A stretch of DNA of 64,000 nt from Anas platyrhynchos (Eukaryota > Chordata > Aves > Anseriformes > Anatidae). Below, one piece after another: positions 35,850-48,710 of this stretch (the stretch's first letter is position 1; every line of letters starts with the position of its first letter). The position numbers were made by a program, and so were the translations under genes. The notes beneath the pieces were generated by a model. The model searched no databases, was not told where the DNA came from, and saw only the letters and a program-made list of their open reading frames with translations. The stretch covers positions 6,225,501 through 6,289,500 of the forward strand of contig NC_092613.1 in assembly GCF_047663525.1 (NCBI RefSeq), read 5' to 3'.

Positions 35850-36088
35850 TTACGTCATCAACGGGGACCACTGGTGAAGGGGGGGGGCAGGAGGAGCGAT
35901 GTCACCCTGCGGTATGACGTCAGAGCGCCGCGCGGGCGGGTGACGTCACGCTCTCGCGAGGCGGGGGGGGGCGGGGCAGAGGCGGGGGGAGGGAGGGAGG
36001 GAGGGGGGGGGGCGGCGCTGTCCCCGCGGCCCCGCGGCGGCCCCGCTCGGGACGGGCCGGGCCGGGCCGGGTCAGGACGGGCCGGGAC
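35850..36088 (+). promoter_or_regulatory. TMEM183A: TMEM183A CpG-island promoter with three CRE-type sites
   Basis: Within 100 bases lie TTACGTCA (35850-35857), TGACGTCA (35915-35922) and a second TGACGTCA (35941-35948). The last is followed immediately by the palindrome CTCGCGAG (35953-35960), the core of the TCTCGCGAGA promoter motif. The rest is a TATA-less, CpG- and GC-box-rich stretch leading to the start codon at 36089. CREB/ATF responsiveness follows from the known consensus; use in vivo is inferred. Confidence 0.75.
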
Positions 36089-36798
36089 ATGGCCCCGCGA
36101 GGCCGCCCCGAAGCCGCCGCCATGCCCAAGAGGGGAGCCCGCAAACGCCTCAAGTTCCGGGCCGACGACGTCTGCTCCGAGCGCGGTGAGGGCCCAGATT
36201 TGGGGAGGGCCCAGATTTGGGGCCTTAATTTGGGGGAAGCGGGGCTGGGCCCGGCCTCGCTGTGAGGGGGTTGGGGGGGGAGCTGGGCCCTGCTGGGTGC
36301 AGGCCAGAGGTGCCCCCACACCCCCCCCAGGCACCTTGTGGTGCTGGGTGCCTCCTGCTCGGCTCGGTCGCAGCCCCCTGAGGAGGGATCGGGGCTGTCA
36401 GGGCCTCGTCTCCCCTCCCCGTGAGCCGTAACCCGCTGACTCCCCGTCTCCTTTCCCTTCCCGCAGTGACCGTGGCAGATTACGCGAACTCAGACCCGGC
36501 CGTGGTGAAATCCGGACGGGTGAAGAAGGCCGTGGCCAACGCGGTGCAGCAGGAAGGTGAGAGCGGGCTGGGCAGTGCAGGGGGGAAGGCTCACCCCGTC
36601 CTGCTGGGCTCCGTGTGCTGGGGGAAAGCCCCCCACACCCCCTGGGCCTGAGATCCGACACTCTAATTTGATGCCCGAAAATGAGTCTGCATTTCTCTCT
36701 CAGATGCTCAGGCTCCTAGACGGGTTGTTTTTGCAGAAAGCCAGCCTCAAACCCAGCAGAATTGCTGAGTCTTCGTTAGTGCCTGAAATGGAAGCTCT

Positions 36799-36830
<32 letters not shown>

Positions 36831-39800
36831 GACTTAATATTTGGAGTTATCTACAGCTTGAAACAATACCACAACAAACGAAAACAAAAAATCACGAGTA
36901 TGACTTCATTACCTTACACAAAACTGTAGATAGCAAAGTTACAAAATAAAAGTCTTTGAATTTGAAATAAGGTTCTGGTCGTTCTGGCAAATTGTGCTGT
37001 GGTTGCAGTGAGGTCTTTTGAGCGTGTCGTTGTTTTCTTGCAACTGTGTAAGCAAGCAGCTTCCTGAAAATGTATTGCAATATTTTGTTATCTACTTCCT
37101 CCTTGTTTTCTAGCTGCTGAGGGCAATAGGAATGTTCTGGACTAACGCTCTGCTTGCTTTAGAGCAGTTGATGTTTAGGTTTTGACTCTTAAATGGAGCT
37201 GGTCTAAGGGGTAGAATGGGTTGGGGGTGGATGTTATTGTATCGGCAGTGACAGCTGAACTCTTTATATGGGAAAACTCTGGTTATGTGGTTGTAATCTT
37301 AAATGTTTAAGAAGAAGGTGCTTGTTGTATGGGTGCTTGTTTTGGGGGAACAGTACAGGGTGGTGATGCTGGTGATTATCGTTCCTATTCACTACTTGTC
37401 AAGCTTTTTATATCAGGGCACCTCCCACTCTCTGCAGTAGGCCGGGGGCTTCCCTCTCCCTGTTCCATCTCCCATTCATCCTTACATTGGCTCTCCCTTT
37501 GAGGCAGCGTTGTTCAGCTTCATAGGCAGCGAACTGCATCACCTTTAAGTTCTTTTCCCCTGCTCTGAGTCCTTGCACCACCTGCCCTGTGCGGCTTAAT
37601 CCCTCTCCTAAACTCCTGCATCCTATTCCTGGTTTGCCTTCTCGCTTTCTGGATGACTCCAGGTCACAGCAGTCCCTGCCCACCCGTTTCTCAGGGCTTT
37701 GCAGAGTCATTGGGGCTTCCCCTTCCTGAGGAGCTGATCCTCGGGGATGTCCTGCAGCCTTATCTGCTGCGCACCATGCTGCAGTTTGTCCCTGCACAGG
37801 GACAGCAGGCAGCAGGGAGGAGATCCCCGGGAAACTTTGGCCTTTGGCCTCACTCACCTCTTTATTTTTTCTGGCTCCCAGCAAACATCGCCCTGCCTGT
37901 GGCTGCCAGGAGGCGAGCAGGGGAGCAAAGGCCAGGTGGAATTTTTCTGAGCTTTTTTTCCCTTCCCTTCCTAGCCCCCCGGGGGCGGGGTGGGATTAGT
38001 GCTGTGAGATGAGGCGAGGGTGCCTCTCTGGCAAGGTTGCGATGCAGCGTGACTCAGTGTGTGAACAGCCTCGTGTTGTCAGCCCAGGTATCCTGCCGAG
38101 CTTTCCTTCCTGGAGTGTGGCAGTGTCTCTTTCTGAACCCTTCCCTGACTCCTGATCTGCTGTCAGCCTCTCTTGCGTGGCTGTGTTTGATGGCACAACT
38201 TGCTGTCACTCGGCTTGCCATCTGTTTCTCTTTGGCTTTGCCTACAAAGGGTCACGTAGAGAGGGCAGTGCTGTTTGACAGCGTGAAGGATATCACTACT
38301 GCAAATGCATACAGTTTTATGAAATTTCCAAAAAAAAATGGGGGACAAAAAATGGTAGAATTGGCTTAGCAAAGCACTGCAGTCCTCTGCTGTGGCTGAA
38401 AGCCTAGGAATGCAGTCCCTTCTCCTAAACTGCTCAAGCTCTGTGTTAAGACTGGCTTTCTACCTGCTGTGTTGCCATTGCAGAGCCTTGCACTGTGGTT
38501 AGAAATTAGAACACTTCCAGCCTAGGTTGGTTTCTGGTCAGTTCCCTATCTTCATCCGGGCACATTAGGTAGAAAATCAGTGTTCTTGAGTGTGTGTGAG
38601 CCTGTACCGTGCAGACTGGCAGAGAGTTTATCGTTCTGGTCTCTCTGTGGCAGTGGCTGATGCAGCTGTAACGTAGGGCTGCACCTTTTGTTTTTCAAGA
38701 CTGTACTGTTACTTCCTCACACGTGGATTTTTCTGCCCTAATGAGCCATCAGTTTATGGATCAACTTGTAAAAATAATGTTTCATAACAGTGATGCATCT
38801 GAACGTCTCCCCTGGAGACTGCAAAAGAAATACTGTCTCCACTTGCTGTTTTCCTCATTAGGCCAGAGTTTTCCCCTTCACTGAATTCTAGGACAAGTGG
38901 AATTCCTGTGCACTTGGCTCCCAGTTGTATTTCTGATGGGTTGTCTGTCTTCAGCCACAGGATCTCTTTGTCCTGCTGAGGAGGAAGTATACCTTCAGGG
39001 TGTTTAGGGGACAATTACAGCATGGGTGGTGGCTTTATACAGACTGAATGGTGGTCATGCAAGCGTGCTCTGGTATGCAGGGCAACACGTTGTTTTATTC
39101 AGAGTTGTAAACAGCCTCAGCTAAAGCAGTAGGATCATCTGCATAATGTGCTGCTGATTATCCTCAGTGGTAGTTCCTTAAAAGAAGAGGCTGAATAATT
39201 GTTTCCAATTCATTCACCTGTGTTAATCTTGCTCTGTCAAGGTAATCCTTAGGCCTAGGATTTACTTGCTTGTGTCACTGAAGGCTTTAATGAATTTAGG
39301 TTGCTGTTTCTTAGCAGTGGCTTTGGTTCCACTGAAGTGTCTCCTGAACTTGGATTGCCTTTTTTTCTCTGCTGGCATACTCACCAGTTTGTTGTTTGTC
39401 ATTCTAGTAAAATCCCTCTGTGGTTTGGAAGCTTCTTGCGTTCCTTCTGAAGAAGTTCTCTCCGTATCTGGAGAGTCCTGTGACAGCAGCGATGAAATGG
39501 ACACGAAGGAAAGCATCAGCGGGCGAACTGCATCTAGAAAAAAGAAGAGCAAAAGGCACAAAGGTACGGTACGGCTGCCAGCCTCTCCTGGGGTGCTCTT
39601 CGTGGGCTTCCTCAGGATCTTCTGCATGTGTGATGTTAGAGACTTCTATTTACAGGCTAGTAATGTGGCTCTTCAGGGGATTCTGTAACTCATAATTGTT
39701 TAAAAAATAAAATAAATGCCAGCGGTGAAATCTACCCCATTTCTCCTGAGAAACCTGCTGTGACTCAGTCAGATGTGTTGCCTTTTCACTTAGGCAGACC

Positions 39801-42800
39801 TTGGGGTGTGAAATTAAAGCCTAAGAGCTTGTTGCTTTCAGCAAACTTCTCTCAGCGTTGGAAAACTACTGCTGCTCTTCAGGAGTTGTGAAAATTTGCC
39901 AGCGGACACGTATTACTGTTTCTCACTGAAGGCATGTAGGTGAAAGCAGTGTTGCTTTGGGGAGGGGAAAAAAAAAGCACACACAAAAAGCATTGCTGCC
40001 TGTGATGCGTTTATTGGCAGGATCCAGGGCCTGTTTTCAGGATGTTTCCAAGGCTGCAGCGTGCTGCAAATGGGTTTCAAGAGGTTTCTTAGTTTGTTTT
40101 GTTTTTTCCCCTACAACTGAGCAAATTTGGCCCTAGTAGCACTACAATGCGTTAATTCTCTTGCTGTATTTCAGCAGTTACCCTTGGTGCAGCTGTATGG
40201 AAAGCAGTACGCCACAAACAACAAATCTAACGCTGACTTGCTGCACTGTGGCACCCTGCAGAATTTGCTAACAACAGCTTGCTTCTGCTGAAGCACAAGA
40301 AAGCAAATTAAGCTTTCCTTAAGAAAGGAATTCGAACTCATTAATACTGGTACTAATTTGCGCAACATATCAGTGTCCGGTAAGGACTGTAATGCGGAGT
40401 TCCCCTGGGTTGAGTTTAATCTGTTACAGTTTGCTGTGGGTGTGGCTGCTGTAAATTCTTAGTGGTGTAGGTGAGTGCATCCAGAGCTTTCCTTGGCAAT
40501 GAGGGTTGCAATTATCACATTGGGTTATTACCCTTTGTTGTTAAGCTGATAGCTGAAGAGTAAATTTGGCACCCTTGAGTTCTTAAACACCTCCTTTGTG
40601 CCACTTGTTTCCAAACCTTGTGGCATTTTTTTTTTCCTGCCAGTGCTTTGTACAAGTTGTGTGTTCTCTTTCTCATAGTGTTGCCACTGCATGGTATTGT
40701 TTAGCCATTCATGTTCCATTAAAAGTATTTTATCTCCTAAACCTGGAACAACGTTTGTGGAAAAAAATGTGGTGCTAGCTAAAACCACTGCAGGAATTAA
40801 ATGAGTTTGTGAAGCTTCAGTTTTGGTGAAGAGGTTCTGACACCTCTGAGAACAATGGACCATTTTATTAATCTCTGAACTGCGTTAAATGTTTGCCATC
40901 TCAGAAGATTTAATTAAAACATGGATTTAATGAGAGCAGCTGATAAGCCATTAGAGGAGTTGCAGAAGGGAATTGCATGCCCTCCCTTGCAGAACTCCTA
41001 CAAAAATGTTTTGACCGTTTGAACAAAAGAATTGACAGCTGTGACAACATCTTGATGTTCGGGGACCTCTTGTGTGCAGTGTACTTTGACCTGTTAAATG
41101 AACCATTTTGATTAAAGAGGCACGAGCTTGTCCCTTCTTCACACCGTGGCTGTATTTGCCTTGTAGCCTTTGTTTTTCCACTGTTTTGTTTTTTCATTGG
41201 GAAAGAGTCAAGTGCTGCCGAGGGGTCCAGAAAGGCTGTGGGGTCTCCATCCCTGGAGACAATCACAAGCTGACTGGATGAGATCCCGAGCGCTCTGTGA
41301 CACAAAACTGGTGTCATTCAACCTGCTTTGAGCTGGGCTGTTTGGACTGGAGACCTCCAGGTGTCCCTTCCAGCGGAGATTATTCTTTGAAGCTGCTACT
41401 TGGCGCATTTGTGCTACCAGTGCAGCAGTGATAAGTGATGGCGCATATCCAGCAAAGGGAGGGTGTTGTGGTTGCACAGGTGGACAAGCTCATGTTAACC
41501 AAAACCAGGAGCGGTGACAATGTTGTAGTTGCTCGGGCTTGTTTAGCTGACTGTTTATACCTGCTGCAGTTACTCACCCCGTGCTAGCAGTATTAAAATA
41601 TGTGCCTCTAGATGTGATTTGGCAAAGAGGTTCTTCATTACACTAATGCACCTGCGTTGTATTTAGAAGACCCTGATGGTGACGGTGGAGAAGAATACCC
41701 CATTGACATCTGGCTGCTGCTGGCTTCCTACATTCGCCCTGAAGACATCGTCCGGTTCTCTTTGATTTGCAAGAAAGCCTGGACTGTCACTTGCACTGCC
41801 GCCTTTTGGACCAGACTCTACAGAAGGTGAGACTCCAGAGGATGATTTAACTACTTGTAGGAGGCTTCAGCAGCGACCGGTTCTCTGCAGAGCTGTAAAT
41901 TAGAGAATATTTTCCTGTAGTCTTGAGAGCATGGAACTTGCATATTGCAGTGATGGTGTGGGCCTTGTTTGGGAAGGTGTTATGCTGTATTGCCTCTGCT
42001 TTGGGAATGGATCTGTCTGTGGTATATTCCCAGATGCTTCATGTAAGATCTCAAAGCCTTGTGCACTCTTCTGCTTGCAATAGTCTACACGTTCCTGTTC
42101 ACATACAAAGCGCACAGTTTTGAAGTGCTCAGAAGATGCTTGCAGTAAGGTCAGTGCTGTTACCTTAAAGGCAAGCAATCCTCACTGGCAGAAACCTTGC
42201 CCTGCCTCAAGCTTTGATCATGGTCACCTTCCTCTATCTAGGATGGCATGAAAGAAGCTTACGCATTTAGGAGCTGTCTCAGTGGCAGAAATATTTTATA
42301 AATGAAACAAAAGAGCAAAGAAGGTCACAACTGGAAACAAATCCTTCTGTGCAGGTGTATGTCACTCAGACTTTCCTTCAGGACAGAACGTTTTCTTTAA
42401 ATTTCTCTATCTGTTGCACACAAAACACAAGCAACAGGAGTACAGGGCACATCACAGTTATGGTCATCCATGCCCCATTTTTTTTTTATTATTTTTTTGA
42501 GTGAAGTTCCCTAGCAAAGTCGTCTTTGGCATTTTCTCTGATCACAGTGTGGCTCTTGAGCCCAGTCATTCACACTGCTCAGGCAGTTGTCTGTAACGAT
42601 GCAGGGAAGCTCACCTAATGTGAGTCCTAGGGAACCTGCATGAATCTGCAGGCCTTTGCCTGTCCTACAACTCAAATACCAGCTGGTCTGTCTGGGGAAG
42701 CTGTCTGCAGGGGAATTAGCGGGGAATTGTAACATCACGTGTGTGCTGGAGCCCAGAGTGATACACGTGAAGCCTTTGAGACTCTTCGGTAGTTCCATGG

Positions 42801-45800
42801 AGAGCGGTGCAGAACCCTTGCAGACTGAGCTGACAACAGGTCCTATGATCAATTAGATATTCGGTTTTCTCAGAGCTCTCTTCTGCATGTTTTTGGCATT
42901 CTGAGCCCTTGGGTTATGTTGGCTTTGTCGTTGGCTTTTCAGGCACTACAGCCTGGACGCGTACCTGCCTCTCCGCTTGCGGCCGGAGTCCATGGAGAAG
43001 CTGCACTGTCTCCGTGCGTGCGTCATCCGGTCGCTGTACCACATGTACGAGCCTTTTGCATCTCGAGTCTCCAGGAATCCAGCTATTCCAGACAGTACTC
43101 CCAGCACTTTAAAAAATTCCAGAGTAAGTGGGATCGCTAAGGAAGTGGGTTGTGTTGGAGATGTTGCTTTTCTGTTTTTATTCTCTTTCTAAAAGGAAAA
43201 TAGACATTTAGAACCGTAGAAAAGCCTCAGGCTTAAGGGATCTCGAAAGGTAATTGGGTCCAAACTTTTGTGTGAAGCTTGGGAGGTAGGATTAACTTGG
43301 ACTAATGACTTGTAAAAGTGCATTGGTTACCTGTATCTGCATAGCTTCTGCTGCAGGGGATTTTATTTACTCTTCTGGGTGCCTAAGTCCTACTACAACA
43401 GCTTTGTAGTTGTCAAAAAGGTGCCTGCTTCCTTGAGTGTCAGAACTGCTAGGGATATTTGCAGCTCTTCCCTCCTCTGTTACAAATTTGTTGCTGGAAG
43501 GAGGTGACAGTAGGGTCAGTGTTGATATCCACTGCTTTATTCGGACACTACCTGTCAGAATACTTCTCTACTCCACAGCAGGCAGATGGAGAGATAAGAA
43601 GCGACACTGATAGCCACTGAAAGGGAATCATTTCCTACCACATTCCTCCAGGTCATGCGTTGTCTTTGGTGTCTGAGTGAGGGAAGGTAGTGACCTTGTG
43701 AGCACGGCAAATGTGCAGAGCAAATGTCTGCTTTGGGACTGGGCTTGCAGTTGTGTTGGGCTGTAAGGGGTTTGTCACTGGTGTGGGCAGGCAACTCCAC
43801 CTGCTGTCAGAGCTTGGAGCACTTGTGTATCCATTCCTCTTAAATTTCTATCGATCTTTAACTCTCATACACCTCCGGGTTTCTTGTTTGGTTGTAGCTT
43901 ACAACTGTCTGATACTTTGTGGACAGCTTAAGCAACAGCGTGAATTCTCCACCTTCCAAACCAGTTGAATGAGGTTTTTGGAGCCAGACAGAAGTGCCTT
44001 TGGTTTGACAGTTGTACAATTTTCCATGCAAAACAGAGCAACCCCATCGCTCTGTGTGTAACATCCCTTCTCTCTTCCTTCCTCTCCCTGGAAAAAAAAG
44101 AAAACATCATACTGCTTAGGGAGCATTGAGCGGTAACGCAAGCAGGTGGTGCTGCAGAGCAGGAAAAAAGCACGGAGTTCTGTGTGCAGTCATATCTCTG
44201 CATCCAGGGCTCTTCATTCTCTTTCTGTTTCCCCACTTAGGGTGTCATCTTTGCTTAAAAATAAAAAGCAAAACATTTCTAGGAAATTCTAACTTATCTT
44301 TAGCCCTTCAGAGTCTCATTCCATGGCATGCCTGCTGCTTGGATCTGATAGCGTGGCTGTAAGAGCTAGAAACCCTGAGATGGTGCTGTAGGATTGTTAT
44401 CTTAGAAGTGTTCGTGTTGACATCATAACGGCTTTGGTGCCCCCTGCTAGTGCTTCTACTGTACTAATAGTTTGAGAAAGAGTCTTGAAGTGCAGTCTTC
44501 TACAATTCAGCTTTTAAAAAAGGAAATTAAATGGTGATGAAGCTTTGTTTAGGGCAGCAGAGGTCTGACCTAACCCCTCGGAGCACAAAAGAGCTGTGTG
44601 CTCCGGTCTTGCTGTACTACTGGTCTTGCTGTACTACTGCATTGCAAGACGCTGAGCTCCATGTGTTACTGTGCACTGACACACCTAAGCACGGGGTTAT
44701 GGAGGAGGATTTGATGTTGCCTCCCCATGTTTTTGCTTTCATGGGCTTTTGTTACCTTTAGGGGTCACTGAAACTAACGGCAGACGCCTACGTAAAGTGC
44801 ATGTGGCAAGAGGAGCCCCCAGTCCCCCATGTTACCGAATCTAGCTTTTCCTCTTTAATTTCCTTTTTTCTTTCCCTAGCCTAGCTTGTGTGGGACACTG
44901 GAGCCGTTATGGTGTCAGCAGAAGTGTTTGCCCTTTAAAGACACCCCCATTAATTTTGGTGGAGCGGCAGGCCGTACGGCGCGTCTGAAGGGCAGGACGG
45001 CTGACCCGTGGACAACATCCTCTGCCCCTTAGGAGGTACTGACCATTTTGTGCTTCACTACTTGCCTTGACCAAACAAGTTGCTAGACCAGGCCGTCTGT
45101 GCAGGTGAACGACAAATGCTGCTGATGGTGGAGTTAAACTCAGCAGCATCTGTGCACCTGAGGAAAGAAAAATCTGGAGAATGTTACCTGCAAAAAGTGA
45201 GGGTCACCTTCTCCCAGGTGGAGGTTATGTGATACGCGTTTCTGAGCTAGACTCCTTAAAGCTTTGCTGGTCACCTTGTGAAGACTGTTGAGATAAGGAA
45301 CTTCTAATGACTCTTACAGATGTGACTCAGAGCTGAAGTACAGGGTCTTGTATCGCCTGTAGCTGCTAATTACAGAAGTTCGGTGGTGGAGGATGGCTCT
45401 GGCTTTGTTTCAGTTGGGGTTCCCCTATACTGGATTTAAGTTAAATGTGTGCTTCCCCCCGTGACCCAGCCAGGCCTTCTTGGTGCACCAGAGCTGGCAC
45501 ATGTCACGAGGAGTTGTTGTCTTTGTCTTTATCAGTATTACTCTTCCTTTTCCTGTTGACGCTGCTTGAAAGGACCAGATCAGACCAGCTGTGGAGGGCT
45601 GGCATGTGTGGTGTTGAAACATGGTCAGTGATGTGTGCATTGACTCGCCAGGTTGTTGTTTTGGCTGTTAAGATAGTTGCTTCCTGTCAGTGGCAGGCAG
45701 GGAATTCTCCTTCTTGTTTTAATGCAGGAGTTCTGCTGTGACTCCTGTTAGAAGTAGTGCTGCATGCTGGGATGGAGCCTGTGGACCGTACGGTGATAAC

Positions 45801-48593
45801 TCTGCTAAATTAGAGGACTCTCGGTGTATGTCTGCGTGGGAGGGCAGTGCTGGTTACCTCAGGTGTTGGAGGAGGTACTTCTCTCATTTTCTTTTGAAAC
45901 AGGACCAGTAGGTTGATAGAAACTGCTAACTTGGCAGTGTTTTTGTGCTCTGAAGTATGATAGTGCCTAGTGTCAAGACTCTCTTTGGATTCTTAAGTGG
46001 CTTTGGACCTTTATCATCTGTCACCTCGAAGGTCATACATCAGTCTTTGCATTTCCCTCTGGAATTCTCCTTCTTGAGCCTCGTTCTAAGTGGCTGCTTT
46101 GCGTAGTCTTGTTTGGAGTCTGGTTTATTGGCAGTTCTTGGTGGGTGCAGGAACCAGGTGAACCTGTACTGTTCATCTCTGCCTTACCAAAGGGACAAAT
46201 AGCACAGAGAGATTTCTGTTTAGCAGGTCAGTGGCTACGAGTTGTATCATCCCGCTGCACTGTGGATTGGCCAACTTGAGACTGGGAGACTTAAACTGCT
46301 GGGTGTGATCTCTGAACATAATTAATTTGAGTAAATGGCTCCTAACTGTTCCTATGTAATTGTGTTTGTAATTGGAAGCCTTAATGCTCTGCTAAAACTT
46401 ATTTAAAGTGGTGCCTCCAAGGGTTTCACAGTTGTGTATTTCTTTTTTTCTACCTCAGTGTCTGCTTTTCTGGTGCAAAAAGCTTGAAGGGAACAGACAA
46501 GAAGCAATGTGGGAATTCAACTTCAAGTTCAAAAAGCAGGTATGAAAGCCAAACTGTAATGAAAGAAAAACCAGAATAGCTCTGGCTTTTTATTTTTATT
46601 TTTTTGGAAGAAGTAATGATATTTCTGAGTGGTGGAAGGGAAGGTGGAAACATTTTGAGTGAGTTCAGACAGTAAATGGAAACTCTGAATCACTTGGGAA
46701 GCTGAAACTCATTCTGAAACTGCGCTCACTTTTCAGTCTATATCACCAAGATGTGTCCAGTCATGTGCTTTTATCTTTGCATTTGATATTTTGTTTCCTT
46801 GTTGATCCGCTGTAAGATGTGGATTATTTGTCACCCCAAATAATCTTATCTTTGGATCATTGCTACTGATTACCACTAGAAAACAGACTGTTTAAGTTGA
46901 GTGGTCAAAATGTAGATCCATATCTGAAACCGTTTGTCTTACCATTGGAAGGATTTCCCCAAGAAGTTGAAGAAAGCCAAGAAAAAGCACTGGGTCTTGG
47001 GAGAAGCTTGTAGCCTAAGGCAACCCTGGGAATTCTGCAGCTTTCCTGTCTAAAGAAATGGCCCTTCAGATTCTTTGTCCCGAGTGGTGGCTTGTTGTTT
47101 ATGTAATGCTGCCCAAGTGTGTGGGAATGTGGTGAGAACCTGCTAGTCAGAACTGGTGAGAAGAAACCAAAGGCTCCTGCTTAGCTAAATGTCTCTCTTT
47201 CTTTGAAGTCTCCCAGATTTAAGAGCAAATGTTGCAAAGGTCTTCAGCCACCCATCCAGTATGAAGAAGTCCATACGAACCCTGACCAGGATTGCTGTTT
47301 ACTGCAGATCACCACCTTTAACTTCATATTCGTGCCAATAGTCATGGGTATGACGTTTACCTTGGTAAGTGTTTGAGTAATCCACCACACAATCTTTGCA
47401 CGCGCAGGTTTTGAAAGGAGAAGGAAACCTCTTTGGTGTTGTATAAATCCCACTGCTGCACCAACCAGCCAGTTGTGGGAATCTCAAGGTTAACGATCAG
47501 AGGAATTGCTAAGGATCTCCTCAATTTAGCTGCTGCAGATCCATCAGCCCTTCCCTGTTTAGGGGAAGAAGCTGAGTTTGTGTGTGCATGCAGCAGCTGG
47601 GAGCAGATCAGTTATCAGCGCCACAGCAGGGGAGAAGTGGGGAGGCAGGAGAAGAGGTATTCCCTCCTTAATAAAATCTCTCCTTGCCTCAAGGCAGTAA
47701 ATTCTGAGAGCAGAACCTGTACAAGCAAACTCCTGGAATATGTCTGTGGTCCCTGATTGCTGGGAGAATCGGTGGCTTTAGAACCAGCAAGCTGTGCTCC
47801 AGATGGAGGTGTTGCATCAGAACGGAGCACAGGTGTGGTTAGGTGTGGGACAGCACCTCTGTCTGCACCTGTAGTCTTGTAACTTTGTGCAGGGTTGGCC
47901 TGTGCCCAAGGGAGGCTAAGGCTGGCCTCACCTAAAGCAGAGCAGTAAATCCAGGCTTCCTCTGAGAGCCACTGGCTTGCACGCTCACTTCTGGCATTGT
48001 TATTTGGGGTTGGCAGTTGAAGAGGACTAGTTTGAATTCAGTTTTGGAGTCAGAGTGTAACTTTCCAAGCACCTGAAGTACCCTGGATATATACAGCTTC
48101 ATTCTTAGCAATTTACATTTACTTTAAATTTTTTTTTTTAATTCTTCTGCTTATTCATTGCTTTGATTTTTGAAATGGTACCTTTTCTCCTTTTAGGTAA
48201 ATAAAAATTAAATCTAAACTGCTTTGTGGAAAACCTACCTGAAGGGAGTCAGTCGTTCTTTATCAGTAATGTATTTTAAATGCTGATGTAGCCAAAAAGA
48301 ACTGGTTTTGATACCAACTGTCAGCGATCAGTCTGCATTTATCTGGAAACAGGGGTTTCTAGAATCTGCCTGCCTCCTACAGCACCTCCTTGTCTCTCTC
48401 CTTGCAGTTCACCATCAACGTGAGCACAGACATGAGGCATCATCGTGTGCGTCTGGTCTTCCAGGACGCCCCTGTCCGCAACGGCAAGAAACCGCGCCTT
48501 GACCAAGGAGTGCAGGTTGTGCTGGACCCTGTGCATAGCGTGCGGCTCCTGGATTGGTGGCACCCACAGTACCCCTTCTCTCCGAAAGCTTAG
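36089..48593 (+). CDS. TMEM183A: Transmembrane protein 183A, complete
   Basis: Eight coding exons: 36089-36185, 36467-36556, 39408-39563, 41667-41826, 42943-43123, 46459-46539, 47209-47364, 48408-48593. They splice in frame to 368 residues, close to the mammalian length. The product opens with a basic patch ([16 protein letters not shown]), then [17 protein letters not shown], then a Ser/acidic segment ending in a lysine-rich KKKSKRHK that looks like a nuclear-localisation signal. Residues about 125-175 ([20 protein letters not shown]...) have an F-box-like pattern. One hydrophobic segment ([22 protein letters not shown], about 288-309) is a likely membrane span, followed by a short conserved tail ending in [13 protein letters not shown] second in-frame ATG at 36122 is where the best-conserved segment (MPKRG) begins and could be used. 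Molecular function is not established for the family. Its promoter is divergent from PPFIA4. Confidence 0.96.
36186..39407 (+). other. TMEM183A introns 1-2
   Basis: Two introns flank exon 2 (36467-36556). Intron 2 contains a 30-base T run (36800-36829) and then AT-rich sequence. An open frame on the minus strand at 37408-37884 has no recognisable domain. No other gene is supported. Confidence 0.7.
36800..36829 (+). repeat. T30 homopolymer
   Basis: Thirty uninterrupted T residues in TMEM183A intron 2. The sequence to the right, read on the minus strand, is AT-rich and would place a poly(A) at its 3' end. That permits, but does not prove, an inserted reverse-transcribed copy. Confidence 0.85.
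39564..41666 (+). other. TMEM183A intron 3 with a CR1 fragment
   Basis: Intron between exons 3 and 4. Apart from the CR1 fragment near 41213-41378 I see no gene or RNA. Confidence 0.7.
41213..41378 (+). repeat. CR1 LINE 3'-end fragment, sense
   Basis: The string AGGCTGTGGGGTCTCCATCC, followed by TGGAGACAATCA, GGACTGGAGACCTCCAGGTG and TCCCTTCCAGC, matches the CR1 3' terminal region in forward orientation, diverged and lacking its final octamer repeat. It is intronic in TMEM183A. Confidence 0.75.
43124..46458 (+). other. TMEM183A intron 5 (3.3 kb)
   Basis: No coding exon or RNA gene is recognised. A possible old CR1 remnant lies at about 43207-43260 (TAGAACCGTAGAAAAGCC, then AATTGGGTCC). A perfect 17-bp tandem duplication (GGTCTTGCTGTACTACT) occurs at 44605-44638. 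Confidence 0.7.
44605..44638 (+). repeat. Perfect 17-bp tandem duplication
   Basis: GGTCTTGCTGTACTACT occurs twice head-to-tail with no mismatch (44605-44621, 44622-44638), suggesting a recent slippage event in intron 5. Confidence 0.9.
47365..48407 (+). other. TMEM183A intron 7
   Basis: About 1 kb between the exon encoding the membrane span and the terminal exon. No additional feature was recognised. Confidence 0.75.
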
Positions 48594-48699
48594 TGCTCTC
48601 CTGCGTCTGCAGCAGCCGGCAGGTGACTGAATCTGACAGGCTGAAGAAAATTTCTAGGAACCAGGAAATCCTGTTTTTTTTTGTTTTTTTTTTTCTTAA

Positions 48700-48705
48700 A
48701 ATAAA
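48700..48705 (+). terminator. TMEM183A: TMEM183A polyadenylation signal (AATAAA)
   Basis: A canonical AATAAA lies 107 bases after the TAG stop, preceded by T-rich sequence (48674-48695). It is the first hexamer in the 3'UTR; longer 3'UTRs are possible. Confidence 0.65.
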
Positions 48706-48710
48706 TTCTG

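Noticed and set aside
34814-35917. 367-codon ORF on the plus strand
   Set aside because: Most of it is the translated minisatellite; the frame stays open because the repeat lacks stops, not through selection.
37408-37884. 158-codon minus-strand ORF in TMEM183A intron 2
   Set aside because: Less biased than most, but no recognised domain, no splice context and single-strand evidence only. Kept as unsupported.
43200-43265. CR1-like remnant
   Set aside because: Only scattered similarity to the CR1 3' motif; too diverged to annotate separately.
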